Below, piece after piece: positions 8,117 through 16,321 of a DNA stretch of 64,000 nucleotides. The stretch covers positions 1-64,000 of the forward strand of contig LYSY01000007.1 of assembly GCA_001657395.1 (NCBI GenBank). Direction: 5' to 3'. The notes beneath the pieces were generated by a model. That model was given only the letters and a program-made list of their open reading frames with translations, had not been told where the DNA came from and did no database searches. Every line of letters begins with the position of its first letter. Position 1 is the stretch's first letter. The translations under genes and the position numbers were made by a program. The stretch is from Rhodospirillales bacterium BBD 1991-14. GTDB taxonomy: Bacteria; Pseudomonadota; Alphaproteobacteria; Kiloniellales; Kiloniellaceae.

Positions 8117-9010
8117 ATGGACAACCTGGATAGCGACCTGCTGCGCACCTTCCTCGCCGTGGCGCAGGCCGGCAGCGTCACCGAGGGGGCGGAACGGATC
8201 CACCGCTCGCAATCCGCAACCAGCGTCCAGATCCGGCGGCTCGAGGCCATTGTCGGACAGCCGGTGTTCGAGCGGCACGGGCGGGGCATCGCGCTGAGCG
8301 AGGCCGGACGCCGCCTGCTGCCCGTCGCCCGGGACGTCACGGCCCGTCTCGACACGGCACTGCGCGCGCTTTCCGACACCGCCGTCGCCGGCAAGATCAG
8401 GCTGGCCATTCCGGACGATCATGGCCGGGCGAAACTCACCAGGATCATCGCCGCCTTCGCGCAGCGGCACCCGCAGGTCGAGCTTGAGGTGACCTGCGCC
8501 CTCAGCACCGGCTTTCCCGCGGCCCTGAAAAAAGGCGACCTCGATCTTGCCATCTACGAAGTCGAGGCGCTGCAGGCGGGCGAAGAACTGCTGAGCGAGG
8601 ACCCGACCTGCTGGGTGGCCGCCCTCGACCAGGACTTCTCCACGGCCGGAACACTGCCGGTGGCCCTGTTCGATCAGGCCTGCTGGTGGCGGGACGAAGC
8701 CGTCAGATCCCTGGACGCGCGCGGCGGGCCTTACCGCATCGTCTACTCCAGCCAGAGCGTGTCGGGCGTGCTCGCCGCGGTCGAGGCGGGCATCGCCGTG
8801 GGGCTCCTGGGCCGGTCATCGCTTCACGCCGGTCTGACGGTCGTGGATCGGACCTACGGCTTCGCGCCGACGCCGACCTCCAAGCTCGTGATGGCGGGCG
8901 GCACGGCGCCGGGCGGCGCGCCGCTGGCCACGATGAAATCCGCGATCCGCGCTGCGTTTCTCGGCGTAAACCCGAAGACGGAGTCCCGCAGCGACCCTGC
9001 GAACGGGTAG
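8117..9010 (+). CDS. LysR-family transcriptional regulator
   Basis: Predicted 297-residue regulator. Residues 1-65 are the winged HTH (LDSDLLRTFLAVAQAGSVTEGA, then SQSATSVQIRRLEAIVGQPVFERHGRG); residues about 90-290 form the periplasmic-binding-protein-like effector domain starting KIRLAIPDDHGRAKLTRII. The hydrophobic ligand pocket contains several cysteines or tryptophans (TCWVAAL, QACWWRDEA). It is divergent from the ArsP-type permease and probably regulates it together with itself. The effector is unknown. Confidence 0.88.
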   Translation: MDNLDSDLLRTFLAVAQAGSVTEGAERIHRSQSATSVQIRRLEAIVGQPVFERHGRGIALSEAGRRLLPVARDVTARLDTALRALSDTAVAGKIRLAIPDDHGRAKLTRIIAAFAQRHPQVELEVTCALSTGFPAALKKGDLDLAIYEVEALQAGEELLSEDPTCWVAALDQDFSTAGTLPVALFDQACWWRDEAVRSLDARGGPYRIVYSSQSVSGVLAAVEAGIAVGLLGRSSLHAGLTVVDRTYGFAPTPTSKLVMAGGTAPGGAPLATMKSAIRAAFLGVNPKTESRSDPANG

Positions 9011-9065
9011 TGCGGGCTCATTGCGGCCATGTGACACCGGTCTCTTCGCGGAGACCGCAGCGGCT

Positions 9066-9704
9066 TCAGGTCAGAACCTTCACGCCGTCCGGCGTCTCGA
9101 TCCGCGCGCGGTAGCGCAGCCGGGGGCCCTGAACGACGGCGGGCGGGCGGTCGATGGCGAGGGCGCGGTAGAGCATCTCGACGGCGGCGGGATCGGGATG
9201 CTCCAGGGTGAGCGACAGCAGGCGCGCGCCGAGGTCGGGGATCTCCGCCATCGACGTCGGGTCGCCGCGGTGATCGATGAGCGAGGGGGCCGCGCCGTCG
9301 AGGGGCAGCGACCCATCCGCCGGAATGGCGAAGTCGAAGGCCGGGGCGGCGGGCGGCAGGGGAACCCGCTCCCCGAAGACCGTGCCCTGGCTGCAGACAA
9401 GGGACCCGATGTCCTGCGTCGCCGCGACCCAGCCGCGCAGGCGCCGGCCCTCCTCCCAGTCCGCCCGCACCTGCTCCGGGTCGTCCACACCGAACCAGCG
9501 CGCCCGGCCGGGATCGACGCCCTCCGGGTCGCGGGCGACGATCTCCAGATAGACGGAACCGCCGAGCTGAAGCCGGTGATTGTGGGTGCCCATGTAGTCG
9601 TGGCGCGTGCCGAAGGGCACCTCGAGGCCGAGGCAATCGCGCACATGCGCGACGCCCTCGGCCAGCGTCGGGGCGATCACGGTGAGGTGGTCAAGCGTCA
9701 GCAC
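9066..9704 (-). CDS. VOC/glyoxalase-like domain protein
   Basis: Predicted 212-residue protein of the glyoxalase-like (Glyoxalase_3) family. It opens with VLTLDHLTVIAPTLAEGVAHV, where the His is the usual first metal ligand, followed by GTHNHRLQLGGSVYLEIVARD, the paired strand motif of VOC folds. The start chosen is the GTG that gives LTLDHLTV, with AGGAG about ten bases upstream; the frame is open for 71 more codons but that part is non-homologous and runs into repeats. It is convergent with lysR across a 55-bp gap. Function beyond a small-molecule lyase or dioxygenase fold is unknown. Confidence 0.78.
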   Translation of the reverse strand: MLTLDHLTVIAPTLAEGVAHVRDCLGLEVPFGTRHDYMGTHNHRLQLGGSVYLEIVARDPEGVDPGRARWFGVDDPEQVRADWEEGRRLRGWVAATQDIGSLVCSQGTVFGERVPLPPAAPAFDFAIPADGSLPLDGAAPSLIDHRGDPTSMAEIPDLGARLLSLTLEHPDPAAVEMLYRALAIDRPPAVVQGPRLRYRARIETPDGVKVLT

Positions 9705-9910
9705 GGGGGGAGCACTCCTGCGGTGCCCAGATGGATTACATGCGGGCCCCTTGATGTGGTGGACGGGCGATGGGGTGGGCTGCCTACATGGCGGGAATGT
9801 CATATGAGCCAAACTTGCCGCGAAATGCAAAGGCCGCTCTGGGCCCTGTGGCAGACCACCGCTTCCGCTGCGCCTGCGTCCTCCCCCCCTCACGCTCCAC
9901 TTCGGCTTAG

Positions 9911-10037
9911 ATGTCACGTCAGGACTTGTTCCCCTCCGGCTTCATGGGGGTCCATCAGGCCGTTCGCTGGAACCCTACCGGAGACGTCCGAGACGGCCAC
10001 CGCCATGGATACTCGGGTCAAGCCCGAGTATGACGAG
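9911..10037. repeat. Dispersed intergenic repeat, family B copy 2
   Basis: It starts ATGTCACGTCAGGACTTG and ends with the hairpin ATACTCGGG (10009-10017), loop TCAAG, CCCGAGTAT (10023-10031), then GACGAG. Its right 97 bases are nearly identical to 10314-10410, so one of the two copies probably arose by local duplication. Confidence 0.75.
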
Positions 10038-10069
10038 TCGTGCTGGGGGCCCTGGGCGCGCTCCACACC

Positions 10070-10255
10070 TGTCACGTCAGGACGTGCTTTCCTCCGGCTT
10101 CATGGGAGTCCGTGCATGCAACCGGCCCGTTATGCTTCGAGACGCGCCCTTTGCGGGCGCTCCTCAGTATGAGGAAGAAAACGGCCTCACCCTGAGGAGC
10201 CGCGCCAGCGGCGTCTCGAAGGGTGGATGCCCGGGTTAAGCCCGGGCATGACGAG
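10070..10255. repeat. Family B copy 3 split by a nested family C element
   Basis: The left end of family B (CTGTCACGTCAGGACGTG, 10070 onward) and its right hairpin (ATGCCCGGG 10227-10235, CCCGGGCAT 10241-10249) are separated by a family-C palindrome at 10135-10223. C begins CTTCGAGACGCGCC and ends GGCGTCTCGAAGGG, with an inner CTCCTCAGTATGAGG/CCTCACCCTGAGGAG pair. The order of events reads as C inserted into a pre-existing B. Confidence 0.7.
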
Positions 10256-10287
10256 GAGTGCCGGGGGGACCTGGGCGCGCTCACAAC

Positions 10288-10410
10288 TGTCACCCTCGGA
10301 CTTGATCCGAGGGTCCATTAGGCCGTTCGCTGGAACCCTACCGGAGACGTCCGAGACGGCCACCGCCATGGATACTCGGGTCAAGCCCGAGTATGACGAG
10401 TGGTGCTGGG
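10288..10410. repeat. Family B copy 4, near-identical to copy 2
   Basis: Left end CTGTCACCCTCGGACTTGA, right hairpin ATACTCGGG (10372-10380) with CCCGAGTAT (10386-10394). Bases 10314-10410 match 9951-10047 with only two differences. Confidence 0.75.
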
Positions 10411-10598
10411 AGGGAGGTGAGCCACACATCTGGTGTCCGATTGTTCTCCCCGCCCACGCGCGCTGAGGCCCGGCCCAGGTCCTGCGCGCCGCGGCCCTCC
10501 CCCTCCTTTGGGGCCCGCCCAGATTAGCGCTGTACATCCTTCCGGCTTCCTGTCTTTGCTTCCCGCTACAGCCGCACCACACGCAGGAACTGAGTCCC

Positions 10599-11228
10599 AT
10601 GCTTGCCGTCAATCCGGAGCTTTTCGCCGCCTATCTCTTCGCCACCGCCGTGCTGATCCTGATGCCGGGGCCCATCGTCACCCTGGTGATCGCCAATTCG
10701 CTGGCCTACGGGCAGCGCACCGGGCTGGCGACGGTCGCGGGGGCCAGCAGCGGCAACGCCATCCTGGTGGCGGCCGGGGCACTGGGCCTGACCACCCTGC
10801 TGGCCGTCGCCGCCGGCCTCTTCGAGGTGCTGCGCTGGGCCGGCGTTGCCTACCTGCTCTATCTCGGCATCAAGCAGTGGCGCGCGGTCTTCACCGCCGG
10901 GGCCCAGGGCGAGGCGGCGCCCATGAAGTCCCACAAGGGGGTCTTCGGCCAGGGGGTGCTGGTGGCCATCACCAACCCCAAGACCATCCTGTTCTACGCC
11001 GCCTTTTTCCCGCAATTCATCGACCCGGCGCTGGCGGCGGGCCCGCAGCTTCTGGCCATGTCCATCGCCTTCGTGATCATCGCCACCACGCTGGACGGGC
11101 TCTATGCGGTCCTGGCCAGCCGTGTGAGGCGCTTCTTCGTCTCCGCGCGGGCCAACCGCATCCGCCACGGCATCACCGGCACGCTGCTGATCGGCACCGG
11201 CGTCGGCCTCGCCCTGGCGCGGCGCTAG
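10599..11228 (+). CDS. LysE/RhtB-family amino-acid exporter
   Basis: Predicted 209-residue inner-membrane exporter with six hydrophobic segments. Family motifs: AVLILMPGPIVTLVIANSLAYGQRTGLATVAGASSGNA (the GP and G-rich first loop), LRWAGVAYLLYLGIKQW, and FGQGVLVAITNPKTILFYAAFFPQFIDP. RhtB/LysE proteins export amino acids such as lysine, threonine or homoserine lactones; the substrate here is not predictable. CAGGAA lies about nine bases before the ATG. The gene for a SnoaL-like protein follows 29 bp downstream on the same strand. Confidence 0.9.
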   Translation: MLAVNPELFAAYLFATAVLILMPGPIVTLVIANSLAYGQRTGLATVAGASSGNAILVAAGALGLTTLLAVAAGLFEVLRWAGVAYLLYLGIKQWRAVFTAGAQGEAAPMKSHKGVFGQGVLVAITNPKTILFYAAFFPQFIDPALAAGPQLLAMSIAFVIIATTLDGLYAVLASRVRRFFVSARANRIRHGITGTLLIGTGVGLALARR

Positions 11229-11257
11229 GGCACGCAGGGAGACGGAAGGTCGCCGCA

Positions 11258-11752
11258 ATGGAAACACCGGAGGCCGTGGTCGCGGCTTTTCAGGACGCCT
11301 GGAACGCCCACGACATGACGGCGCTGGAGGGCCTGTTCCGCGACAGGGCGGACTTCGTCAACGTGCACGGCCTGTGGTGGCGTGACCGCGAGACCATCGC
11401 CCAGCGCCACCGCGCCGCACACGCCGGGCCCTACGCCCGCTCTGTGCTGGAGGGCCAACTGCGCTCGCTGGAAGCCCTGGCGCCGGACCTGGCGCTGGCG
11501 CAGGTCGACTGGCGGCTGCAGGTTCCGGTTCCCGAAAGCAATGCTCCGGGGGCAGCAGCCGGCAAGAAGGTGGGCAAGAAGATCGCCGGCGGCGATTCGC
11601 CCCGGCCCCAGGCCGAAAACCAGGCGGCCTCTCAACAGACGCCCGAACCAAAGACCCGGCTGTCGCGCAGCATCATGACCCTGCTGCTGCAGCGCGGCGA
11701 CGAGGGCTGGCGCATCCGCGCGGCGCAGAACACCGAGAAGAGCTGGCGCTGA
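11258..11752 (+). CDS. SnoaL/DUF4440-like NTF2-fold protein
   Basis: Predicted 164-residue protein. The N-terminal part, PEAVVAAFQDAWNAHDMTALEGLFRDRADFVNVHGLWWRDRETI, is the characteristic first helix pair and strand of the SgcJ/EcaC/DUF4440 branch of the NTF2-like superfamily, and the C-terminal strands read IMTLLLQRGDEGWRIRAAQNT. An insertion of about 40 residues rich in K, G, P and Q (about 85-128) separates the strands and is odd for the family. GGAAGG precedes the ATG. No catalytic role can be assigned. Confidence 0.75.
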   Translation: METPEAVVAAFQDAWNAHDMTALEGLFRDRADFVNVHGLWWRDRETIAQRHRAAHAGPYARSVLEGQLRSLEALAPDLALAQVDWRLQVPVPESNAPGAAAGKKVGKKIAGGDSPRPQAENQAASQQTPEPKTRLSRSIMTLLLQRGDEGWRIRAAQNTEKSWR

Positions 11753-11804
11753 GCGCTTTCGGCAAGGGCATCCGGTCCTGGGCGGAACTGGCACGGGGCA
11801 TCAT

Positions 11805-11911
11805 CCTTCGAGACGGCCCGCTTCCGACTCATTGGGCGGGCCTCCTCAGGATGAGGGCCGAAATGAAAGCCTCACCCTGAGGAGCGGTCCGCAGGGCTGC
11901 GTCTCGAAGGG
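11805..11911. repeat. Dispersed intergenic repeat, family C copy 2
   Basis: CCTTCGAGACG (11805-11815) and CGTCTCGAAGG (11900-11910) form the outer arms; an inner pair CCTCCTCAGGATGAGG and CCTCACCCTGAGGAG is also self-complementary. The same architecture occurs nested inside a family-B element at 10135-10223. It sits in the gap between the SnoaL-like gene and the HIG1-like gene. Confidence 0.75.
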
Positions 11912-11980
11912 CGCGCGACAAACTGCCGCAGGCGGATTTTCGCTGGCCCGGCGCCCCGGCGCGGGTCTATGGTCTGAGGC

Positions 11981-12181
11981 ATGAAAGGCGTCTTCTTCGT
12001 TCTCATTCTCATCGCCATGCTGATCACCCTGGGGGTTCTGGCCACCGGCATCATCGGCATGGCCCGCGGCGGCGACTTCAACGCCAAGTACGGCAACAAG
12101 CTGATGCGCGCCCGGGTCATCGCCCAGGGCGTTGCCCTGGCCCTCTTCGCGCTGGCCGTGCTGGCCGGCGCCCAGGACTGA
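11981..12181 (+). CDS. HIG1-like twin-transmembrane protein
   Basis: Predicted 66-residue membrane protein of the hypoxia-induced (HIG1) type: a first helix VFFVLILIAMLITLGVLATGIIGMA, a short polar loop GGDFNAKYGNKLMRARV with the family's N-K-LMR-R pattern, and a second helix AQGVALALFALAVLA. Alphaproteobacterial members are thought to associate with respiratory complexes, as the mitochondrial ones do. It precedes the cobalamin adenosyltransferase gene, separated by a family-A hairpin repeat. Confidence 0.85.
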   Translation: MKGVFFVLILIAMLITLGVLATGIIGMARGGDFNAKYGNKLMRARVIAQGVALALFALAVLAGAQD

Positions 12182-12213
12182 AGTCCGGAAGCCGGGCTCG
12201 ATTCATATCAGGG

Positions 12214-12290
12214 CGGTTCCAGCCCGCTCCCCCTCCCGGCCACCCATAGGATACTGGAGCTAGGTGGCCGGGAGGGGGAGCGGGCCGGCC
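12214..12290. repeat. Family A hairpin repeat, copy 1
   Basis: Left arm 12223-12244 and right arm 12263-12284 are perfectly complementary over 22 bp, starting CCCGCTCCCCCTCCCGG, with an 18-base loop. The loop core CCATAGGATACTGG is the reverse complement of the core in copy 2 (43667-43728), so the two copies are in opposite orientation. It lies between two plus-strand genes. Confidence 0.88.
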
Positions 12291-12323
12291 CCGTACACCT
12301 TCAAAACCTAAAGAGTTCGGCAG

Positions 12324-12899
12324 ATGGTGAAGCTCACCCGCATCTACACCAAGGGCGGCGACAAGGGAAAGACGGCGCTGGGCTCCGGCCAGCGGGTCGC
12401 CAAGCACCACCCGCGCGTCGCCGCCTATGGCACGGTGGACGAGGCCAACGCCGCCGTCGGCTTGGCGCGCCTGCACACGCAAGGCCTGCCAGACCCGGAG
12501 GTCGACGCCATCCTGGGCCGCGTGCAGAACGACCTCTTCGACCTCGGCGCCGACCTGGCGACGCCGGAAGTGGAGAACCCGGAATACCCGCCGCTGCGCA
12601 TCACCGCGCCGCAGGTGGACCGGCTGGAAGGGGAGATCGACCGGCTGAACGCCGACCTCGAACCGCTCAACTCCTTCGTCCTGCCGGGCGGCTCCCCGGC
12701 CGCCGCCTTCCTGCACCAGGCCCGCACGGTGGCGCGGCGCGCGGAGCGCGAAATCACCACGCTGGCGGAGGCCGAGGCGATCAACCCGGAGGCGATCCGC
12801 TACATCAACCGCCTCTCCGATCTGCTCTTCGTCATGAGCCGCTACGTGAACGACAAGGGCACCGGCGACGTGCTCTGGGTGCCCGGCGCGAACCGCTAG
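12324..12899 (+). CDS. Cob(I)alamin adenosyltransferase, PduO type
   Basis: Predicted 191-residue enzyme that makes adenosylcobalamin from ATP and cob(I)alamin. Signatures: IYTKGGDKGKTALGSGQRVAKHHPRVAAYGTVDEANAAVG at the N-terminus (ATP binding), then VLPGGSPAAAFLHQARTVARRAER and INRLSDLLFVMSRYVN near the C-terminus, all diagnostic of PduO/MMAB. It is relevant that the window also encodes an AdoCbl-dependent ribonucleotide reductase at 29.8 kb, a consumer of this cofactor. No cobalamin riboswitch was recognised upstream. Confidence 0.92.
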   Translation: MVKLTRIYTKGGDKGKTALGSGQRVAKHHPRVAAYGTVDEANAAVGLARLHTQGLPDPEVDAILGRVQNDLFDLGADLATPEVENPEYPPLRITAPQVDRLEGEIDRLNADLEPLNSFVLPGGSPAAAFLHQARTVARRAEREITTLAEAEAINPEAIRYINRLSDLLFVMSRYVNDKGTGDVLWVPGANR

Positions 12900-12988
12900 G
12901 CTGAGTCGTCAGTTCATCGCCGGGTCATCACCGGGTCAGCGCCGGCTCATCCGCGGTTTATCGGCGGAAACCCTGGGCTGACGCGGCG

Positions 12989-13017
12989 TTGACACTCCCC
13001 TGCCGGACTCCTATTGT
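12989..13017 (+). promoter_or_regulatory. Candidate sigma-70 promoter for etfBA
   Basis: TTGACA (12989-12994), a 17-base spacer, then TATTGT (13012-13017). This predicts a transcript start near 13024 and a leader of about 135 nt before etfB. The leader contains TTGCCCA and TGGGCAA arms around 13067-13105 and so may fold. Confidence 0.6.
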
Positions 13018-13158
13018 GCGACCGCGAGATAGTAACTTATGCGTTCGTCCGTCCGGCTTCCGGGCCTTGCCCAGGGGCTTGCTTGGGGGCTTTTTTGGGC
13101 AACCCCGCTGCCGGACTCGTTGACATTTCCTAGCCGAGAGGTAGGTCGCAGACTTGCG

Positions 13159-13908
13159 ATGAAAGTACTCGTACCGATCAAGCGCGTCATCGACGCCAAC
13201 GTGAAGGTCCGCGTGAAGCCGGACCACAGCGGGGTGGAAACCGCCAACGTCAAGATGGCGATGAATCCGTTTTGCGAAATCGCCGTGGAAGAGGCCGTGC
13301 GCCTGAAAGAGGCGGGCACGGCCAGCGAGGTCATCGTCGTCTCCGCCGGCCTGGCGCAGGCGCAGGAAACCCTGCGCACGGGACTGGCCATGGGCGCCGG
13401 CCGCGGCATCCTGATACAGTGCGATGCGGATCCCGAGCCGCTGGCCGTCGCCAAGCTTCTGAAGGCGGTGGTCGAGAAGGAGAGCCCGGAACTGGTGATC
13501 CTCGGCAAGCAGGCGGTCGACAACGACAACAACCAGACCGGCCAGATGCTGGCCGCGCTGCTGGGCTGGCCGCAGGGCACCTTCATCTCCAAGATCGAAA
13601 AGGCCGACGGCAGCTTCGCCATCACCCGCGAGGTCGACGGCGGCCTGGAGATGCTGGACATCAAGCTGCCGGCGGTGGTGACCACCGACCTGCGCCTGAA
13701 CGAGCCGCGCTATGCCTCGCTGCCCAACATCATGAAGGCGAAGAAGAAGCCGATCGACACCATGACCCCGGCGGACCTGGGCGTCGACGTCAGCCCGCGC
13801 CTGACCGTGGTGGCCGTGAACGAGCCGCCGGCCCGCCAGGCCGGCGTCAAGGTGGGCTCGGTCGCCGAGCTGGTGGAAAAACTGCGCAACGAAGCGAAGG
13901 TGATCTGA
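13159..13908 (+). CDS. etfB: Electron transfer flavoprotein beta subunit
   Basis: Predicted 249-residue subunit of the FAD/AMP-containing electron transfer flavoprotein, which carries electrons from acyl-CoA and other dehydrogenases to ETF:ubiquinone oxidoreductase. It starts [22 protein letters not shown], and the EtfB signature [11 protein letters not shown] and the AMP-binding [24 protein letters not shown] are present. Its stop overlaps the etfA start by one base (TGATG), a translationally coupled pair. The 3-hydroxybutyryl-CoA dehydrogenase gene follows in the same direction. Confidence 0.95.
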   Translation: MKVLVPIKRVIDANVKVRVKPDHSGVETANVKMAMNPFCEIAVEEAVRLKEAGTASEVIVVSAGLAQAQETLRTGLAMGAGRGILIQCDADPEPLAVAKLLKAVVEKESPELVILGKQAVDNDNNQTGQMLAALLGWPQGTFISKIEKADGSFAITREVDGGLEMLDIKLPAVVTTDLRLNEPRYASLPNIMKAKKKPIDTMTPADLGVDVSPRLTVVAVNEPPARQAGVKVGSVAELVEKLRNEAKVI

Positions 13909-14840
13909 TGTCGACGCTGATCGTCGCCGAGCACGACAATGCGGAGCTGAAGCCCGCCACGCTCAACGCCGTCACCGCCGCCGGCCAGTTGCCCGGCGAA
14001 ACCCACGTGCTGGTCGCCGGCACCGGCTGCGACGCTGCCGCCGAGGCCGCCGCCAAGGTGGCGGGAGTCGACAAGGTCCTGAAAGCCGACGACGCCGCTT
14101 TCGGCCACGGCCTGGCGGAGAACCTGGCCCCGCTGGTGGCCAAGCTCGCCGACGGCTACAGCCATGTCATCGCCGCCGCCACCACGTTCGGAAAGAACGT
14201 GATGCCGCGCGCCGCGGCACTGCTGGACGTGCAGCAGGTCTCCGACATCTCGGCGATCGAATCGGAAGACACCTTCGTGCGCCCGATCTATGCCGGCAAC
14301 GCGCTGGCCACGGTGAAGTCGGGCGACGCCGTCAAGGTGCTGACCATCCGCGCCACCACCTTCGATGCCGCCGCGGCCGAAGGCGGCTCCGCCGTGGTGG
14401 AGGCCGTCGACGGCACCGGCGATGCCGGGCTTTCCAGCTTCAAGGGCCAGGAGCTCACCAAGTCGGAGCGCCCGGAGCTGACCACCGCCGGGATCGTGAT
14501 CTCCGGCGGCCGCGGCATGCAGTCGGGTGAGAACTTCGCCATGCTGGAGCGGGTCGCCGACAAGCTCGGCGCCGCCGTCGGCGCCTCGCGCGCCGCCGTC
14601 GATGCCGGTTTCGTGCCCAACGACTATCAGGTCGGCCAGACCGGCAAGGTCGTGGCGCCGGACCTCTACGTGGCCATCGGCATCTCCGGGGCCATCCAGC
14701 ATCTGGCGGGCATGAAGGACTCCAAGGTCATCGTCGCCATCAACAAGGACGAGGAAGCGCCGATCTTCCAGGTCGCCGACTACGGGCTGGTGGCGGACCT
14801 CTTCCAGGCGGTGCCGGAGCTGGAGAAGGAACTGGGCTGA
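13908..14840 (+). CDS. etfA: Electron transfer flavoprotein alpha subunit
   Basis: Predicted 310-residue FAD-binding subunit. The N-terminal domain begins [24 protein letters not shown]; the C-terminal FAD domain carries [72 protein letters not shown] and [26 protein letters not shown], the standard EtfA signature. Coupled to etfB by one-base overlap. Confidence 0.95.
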   Translation: MSTLIVAEHDNAELKPATLNAVTAAGQLPGETHVLVAGTGCDAAAEAAAKVAGVDKVLKADDAAFGHGLAENLAPLVAKLADGYSHVIAAATTFGKNVMPRAAALLDVQQVSDISAIESEDTFVRPIYAGNALATVKSGDAVKVLTIRATTFDAAAAEGGSAVVEAVDGTGDAGLSSFKGQELTKSERPELTTAGIVISGGRGMQSGENFAMLERVADKLGAAVGASRAAVDAGFVPNDYQVGQTGKVVAPDLYVAIGISGAIQHLAGMKDSKVIVAINKDEEAPIFQVADYGLVADLFQAVPELEKELG

Positions 14841-14956
14841 AGTCGGCCTGCTGCAAAAGCGCCGGCAGGAAGCCGGCGAAGGTCCGGTGCAAGACCCAAC
14901 GGGACCGCAAACACCAAGGACCGGATCAGGCATGAGGACGGGGTAAGTTGGAACTG

Positions 14957-15865
14957 ATGGCAGATCAAGACGCGGCCGCCGAAGGCCCGATGGACGTGAA
15001 GTCGGTGGGCGTGATCGGCGCCGGCCAGATGGGCACGGGCATCGCCCACGTCTGCGCCCTGGCGGGCTACGACGTGCAGCTCTCGGACATCTCAGAGGAC
15101 CAGGCCAAGGCGGCGCTCGACATCATCGCGCGCAACATGGACCGCCAGGTCAAGCGCGGCAAGATCGAGGCTGCCGACAAGGACGCCGCCCTGGCGCGGA
15201 TCGTCCCCGGCGGCAGCCTGGAAGTCTTCGGCGACAGCGACCTCGTCATCGAAGCCGCCAGCGAGGTCGAAGAGACCAAGCGCGAGATCTTCAAGGCGCT
15301 CTGCCCGCTGATCAAGCCGCAGGCCATCATCTGCACCAACACCTCGTCGATCTCCATCACCCGCCTCGCCTCGGTGACGGACCGGCCGTCGCGCTTCATG
15401 GGCATGCACTTCATGAACCCGGTGCCGCTGATGCAGCTGGTCGAACTGATCCGGGGCATCGCCACCGACGAGGCGACCTTCGAGACCGTGCGCATGATGG
15501 CCGAGAGGCTGGGCAAGACCACCGCCTCCGCCGAAGACTTCCCCGCCTTCATCGTCAACCGCATCCTGCTGCCGATGATCAACGAGGCGGTCTACACGCT
15601 CTACGAGGGCGTCGGCTCGGTGAAGTCCATCGACACCGCCATGCGGCTCGGCGCCAACCACCCGATGGGGCCGCTGGAGCTGGCCGACTTCATCGGCCTG
15701 GACACCTGCCTGGCGATCATGCACGTGCTCTATGACGGCCTGGCCGACACCAAGTACCGGCCCTGTCCGCTGCTGGTGAAGTACGTCGAGGCCGGCTGGC
15801 TGGGCAAGAAGGCCGGGCGCGGCTTCTACGACTACTCCGGCGACGAACCCGTTCCGACCCGCTGA
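14957..15865 (+). CDS. 3-hydroxybutyryl-CoA dehydrogenase
   Basis: Predicted 302-residue NAD-dependent dehydrogenase (HbdA/PaaH family). The Rossmann motif GVIGAGQMGTGIA is at residues 18-30; further motifs are CTNTSSISITRLA, MHFMNPVPLMQLVELI with the catalytic His, and a C-terminal domain with FPAFIVNRILLPMINEAVY. It oxidises 3-hydroxyacyl-CoA in beta-oxidation or butanoate metabolism and can share electrons with the upstream ETF. An ATG (14957) was chosen; a TTG nine bases earlier and an ATG at 14990 (MDVKSVGV) are alternatives. It lies 116 bp after etfA and is probably in the same operon. Confidence 0.92.
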   Translation: MADQDAAAEGPMDVKSVGVIGAGQMGTGIAHVCALAGYDVQLSDISEDQAKAALDIIARNMDRQVKRGKIEAADKDAALARIVPGGSLEVFGDSDLVIEAASEVEETKREIFKALCPLIKPQAIICTNTSSISITRLASVTDRPSRFMGMHFMNPVPLMQLVELIRGIATDEATFETVRMMAERLGKTTASAEDFPAFIVNRILLPMINEAVYTLYEGVGSVKSIDTAMRLGANHPMGPLELADFIGLDTCLAIMHVLYDGLADTKYRPCPLLVKYVEAGWLGKKAGRGFYDYSGDEPVPTR

Positions 15866-15971
15866 CCGGGCGTCCCCTGCGGCAGGCCACAATGGCAGGC
15901 CACAAGGATCGCCATCCCCCACAGCAGCCATGAGCTTGGGCGGGCATCTGACCCAAATCCGCCAAGTGGGA

Positions 15972-16007
15972 TTGACACGGGCCGCTATATCGCTATATCT
16001 CGATATA
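15972..16007 (+). promoter_or_regulatory. Promoter with embedded ArsR operator; leaderless start predicted
   Basis: TTGACA (15972-15977), 16-base spacer, TATATC (15994-15999). Transcription would begin at about 16006-16007, which is the A of the ATG at 16007. A dyad, TATATC (15986-15991) with GATATA (16002-16007), covers the -10 element and the start codon and is a natural site for repression by the ArsR protein encoded next. No Shine-Dalgarno sequence is present. Confidence 0.6.
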
Positions 16008-16321
16008 TGGATTTACAAGCCGGCCTCACGGCTCTCAACAACCCGCTGCGCCGCCAGATCCTCGACTGGCTGAAGGACCGCGGCAACTTTCCCCCCGCCC
16101 TGCCCGAGCACGCCGGGGTGGATGGCGTCTGCGTCGGCTACATCCAGGAAAAAGCGGGCCTCTCCCAGTCCACGGTTTCCAGCTACATGGCGCTGCTCAA
16201 GCAGGCCGGCCTCGTGGTCTCCGAACGCCACGGGCAGTGGACCTTCTACCGTCGTGACGAGGCCGCCATCGCCGCCTTCGCCGAAGCCTTCCGAGACGCC
16301 GTCACCAAGGCGCAGCCATGA
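16007..16321 (+). CDS. ArsR-family winged-helix regulator
   Basis: Predicted 104-residue regulator: LTALNNPLRRQILDWLKD (first helices), a loop with one Cys (DGVCVGYIQEKA), recognition helix SQSTVSSYMALLKQAGLV and the beta wing SERHGQWTFYRRDE. Classic arsenic/metal thiol motifs (CxC) are absent, so it probably senses something other than metal, perhaps an electrophile or redox signal. Its last four bases (ATGA) overlap the start of an old-yellow-enzyme gene, so the two are co-transcribed and the regulator likely represses both. Confidence 0.88.
   Translation: MDLQAGLTALNNPLRRQILDWLKDRGNFPPALPEHAGVDGVCVGYIQEKAGLSQSTVSSYMALLKQAGLVVSERHGQWTFYRRDEAAIAAFAEAFRDAVTKAQP

Larger units (their letters stand above)
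9705..10598. other. Repeat-filled intergenic region
   Basis: No gene is supported in these 894 bp; open frames here are made of palindromic repeats read in several frames. It holds three family-B repeats, one family-C element nested inside the middle one, and a long direct repeat (9951-10047 and 10314-10410, two mismatches). The last 100 bp contain the lysE ribosome-binding site and probably its promoter. Confidence 0.75.

Noticed and set aside
9720-10598. Open reading frames across the repeat cluster
   Set aside because: They are long only because the DNA is GC-rich and repetitive; none has family character, and the same repeats are read in different frames.
13039-13158. 40-residue N-terminal extension of EtfB
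   Set aside because: The frame is open, but the extension overlaps the predicted leader and EtfB proteins begin at MKVLVPIKR.
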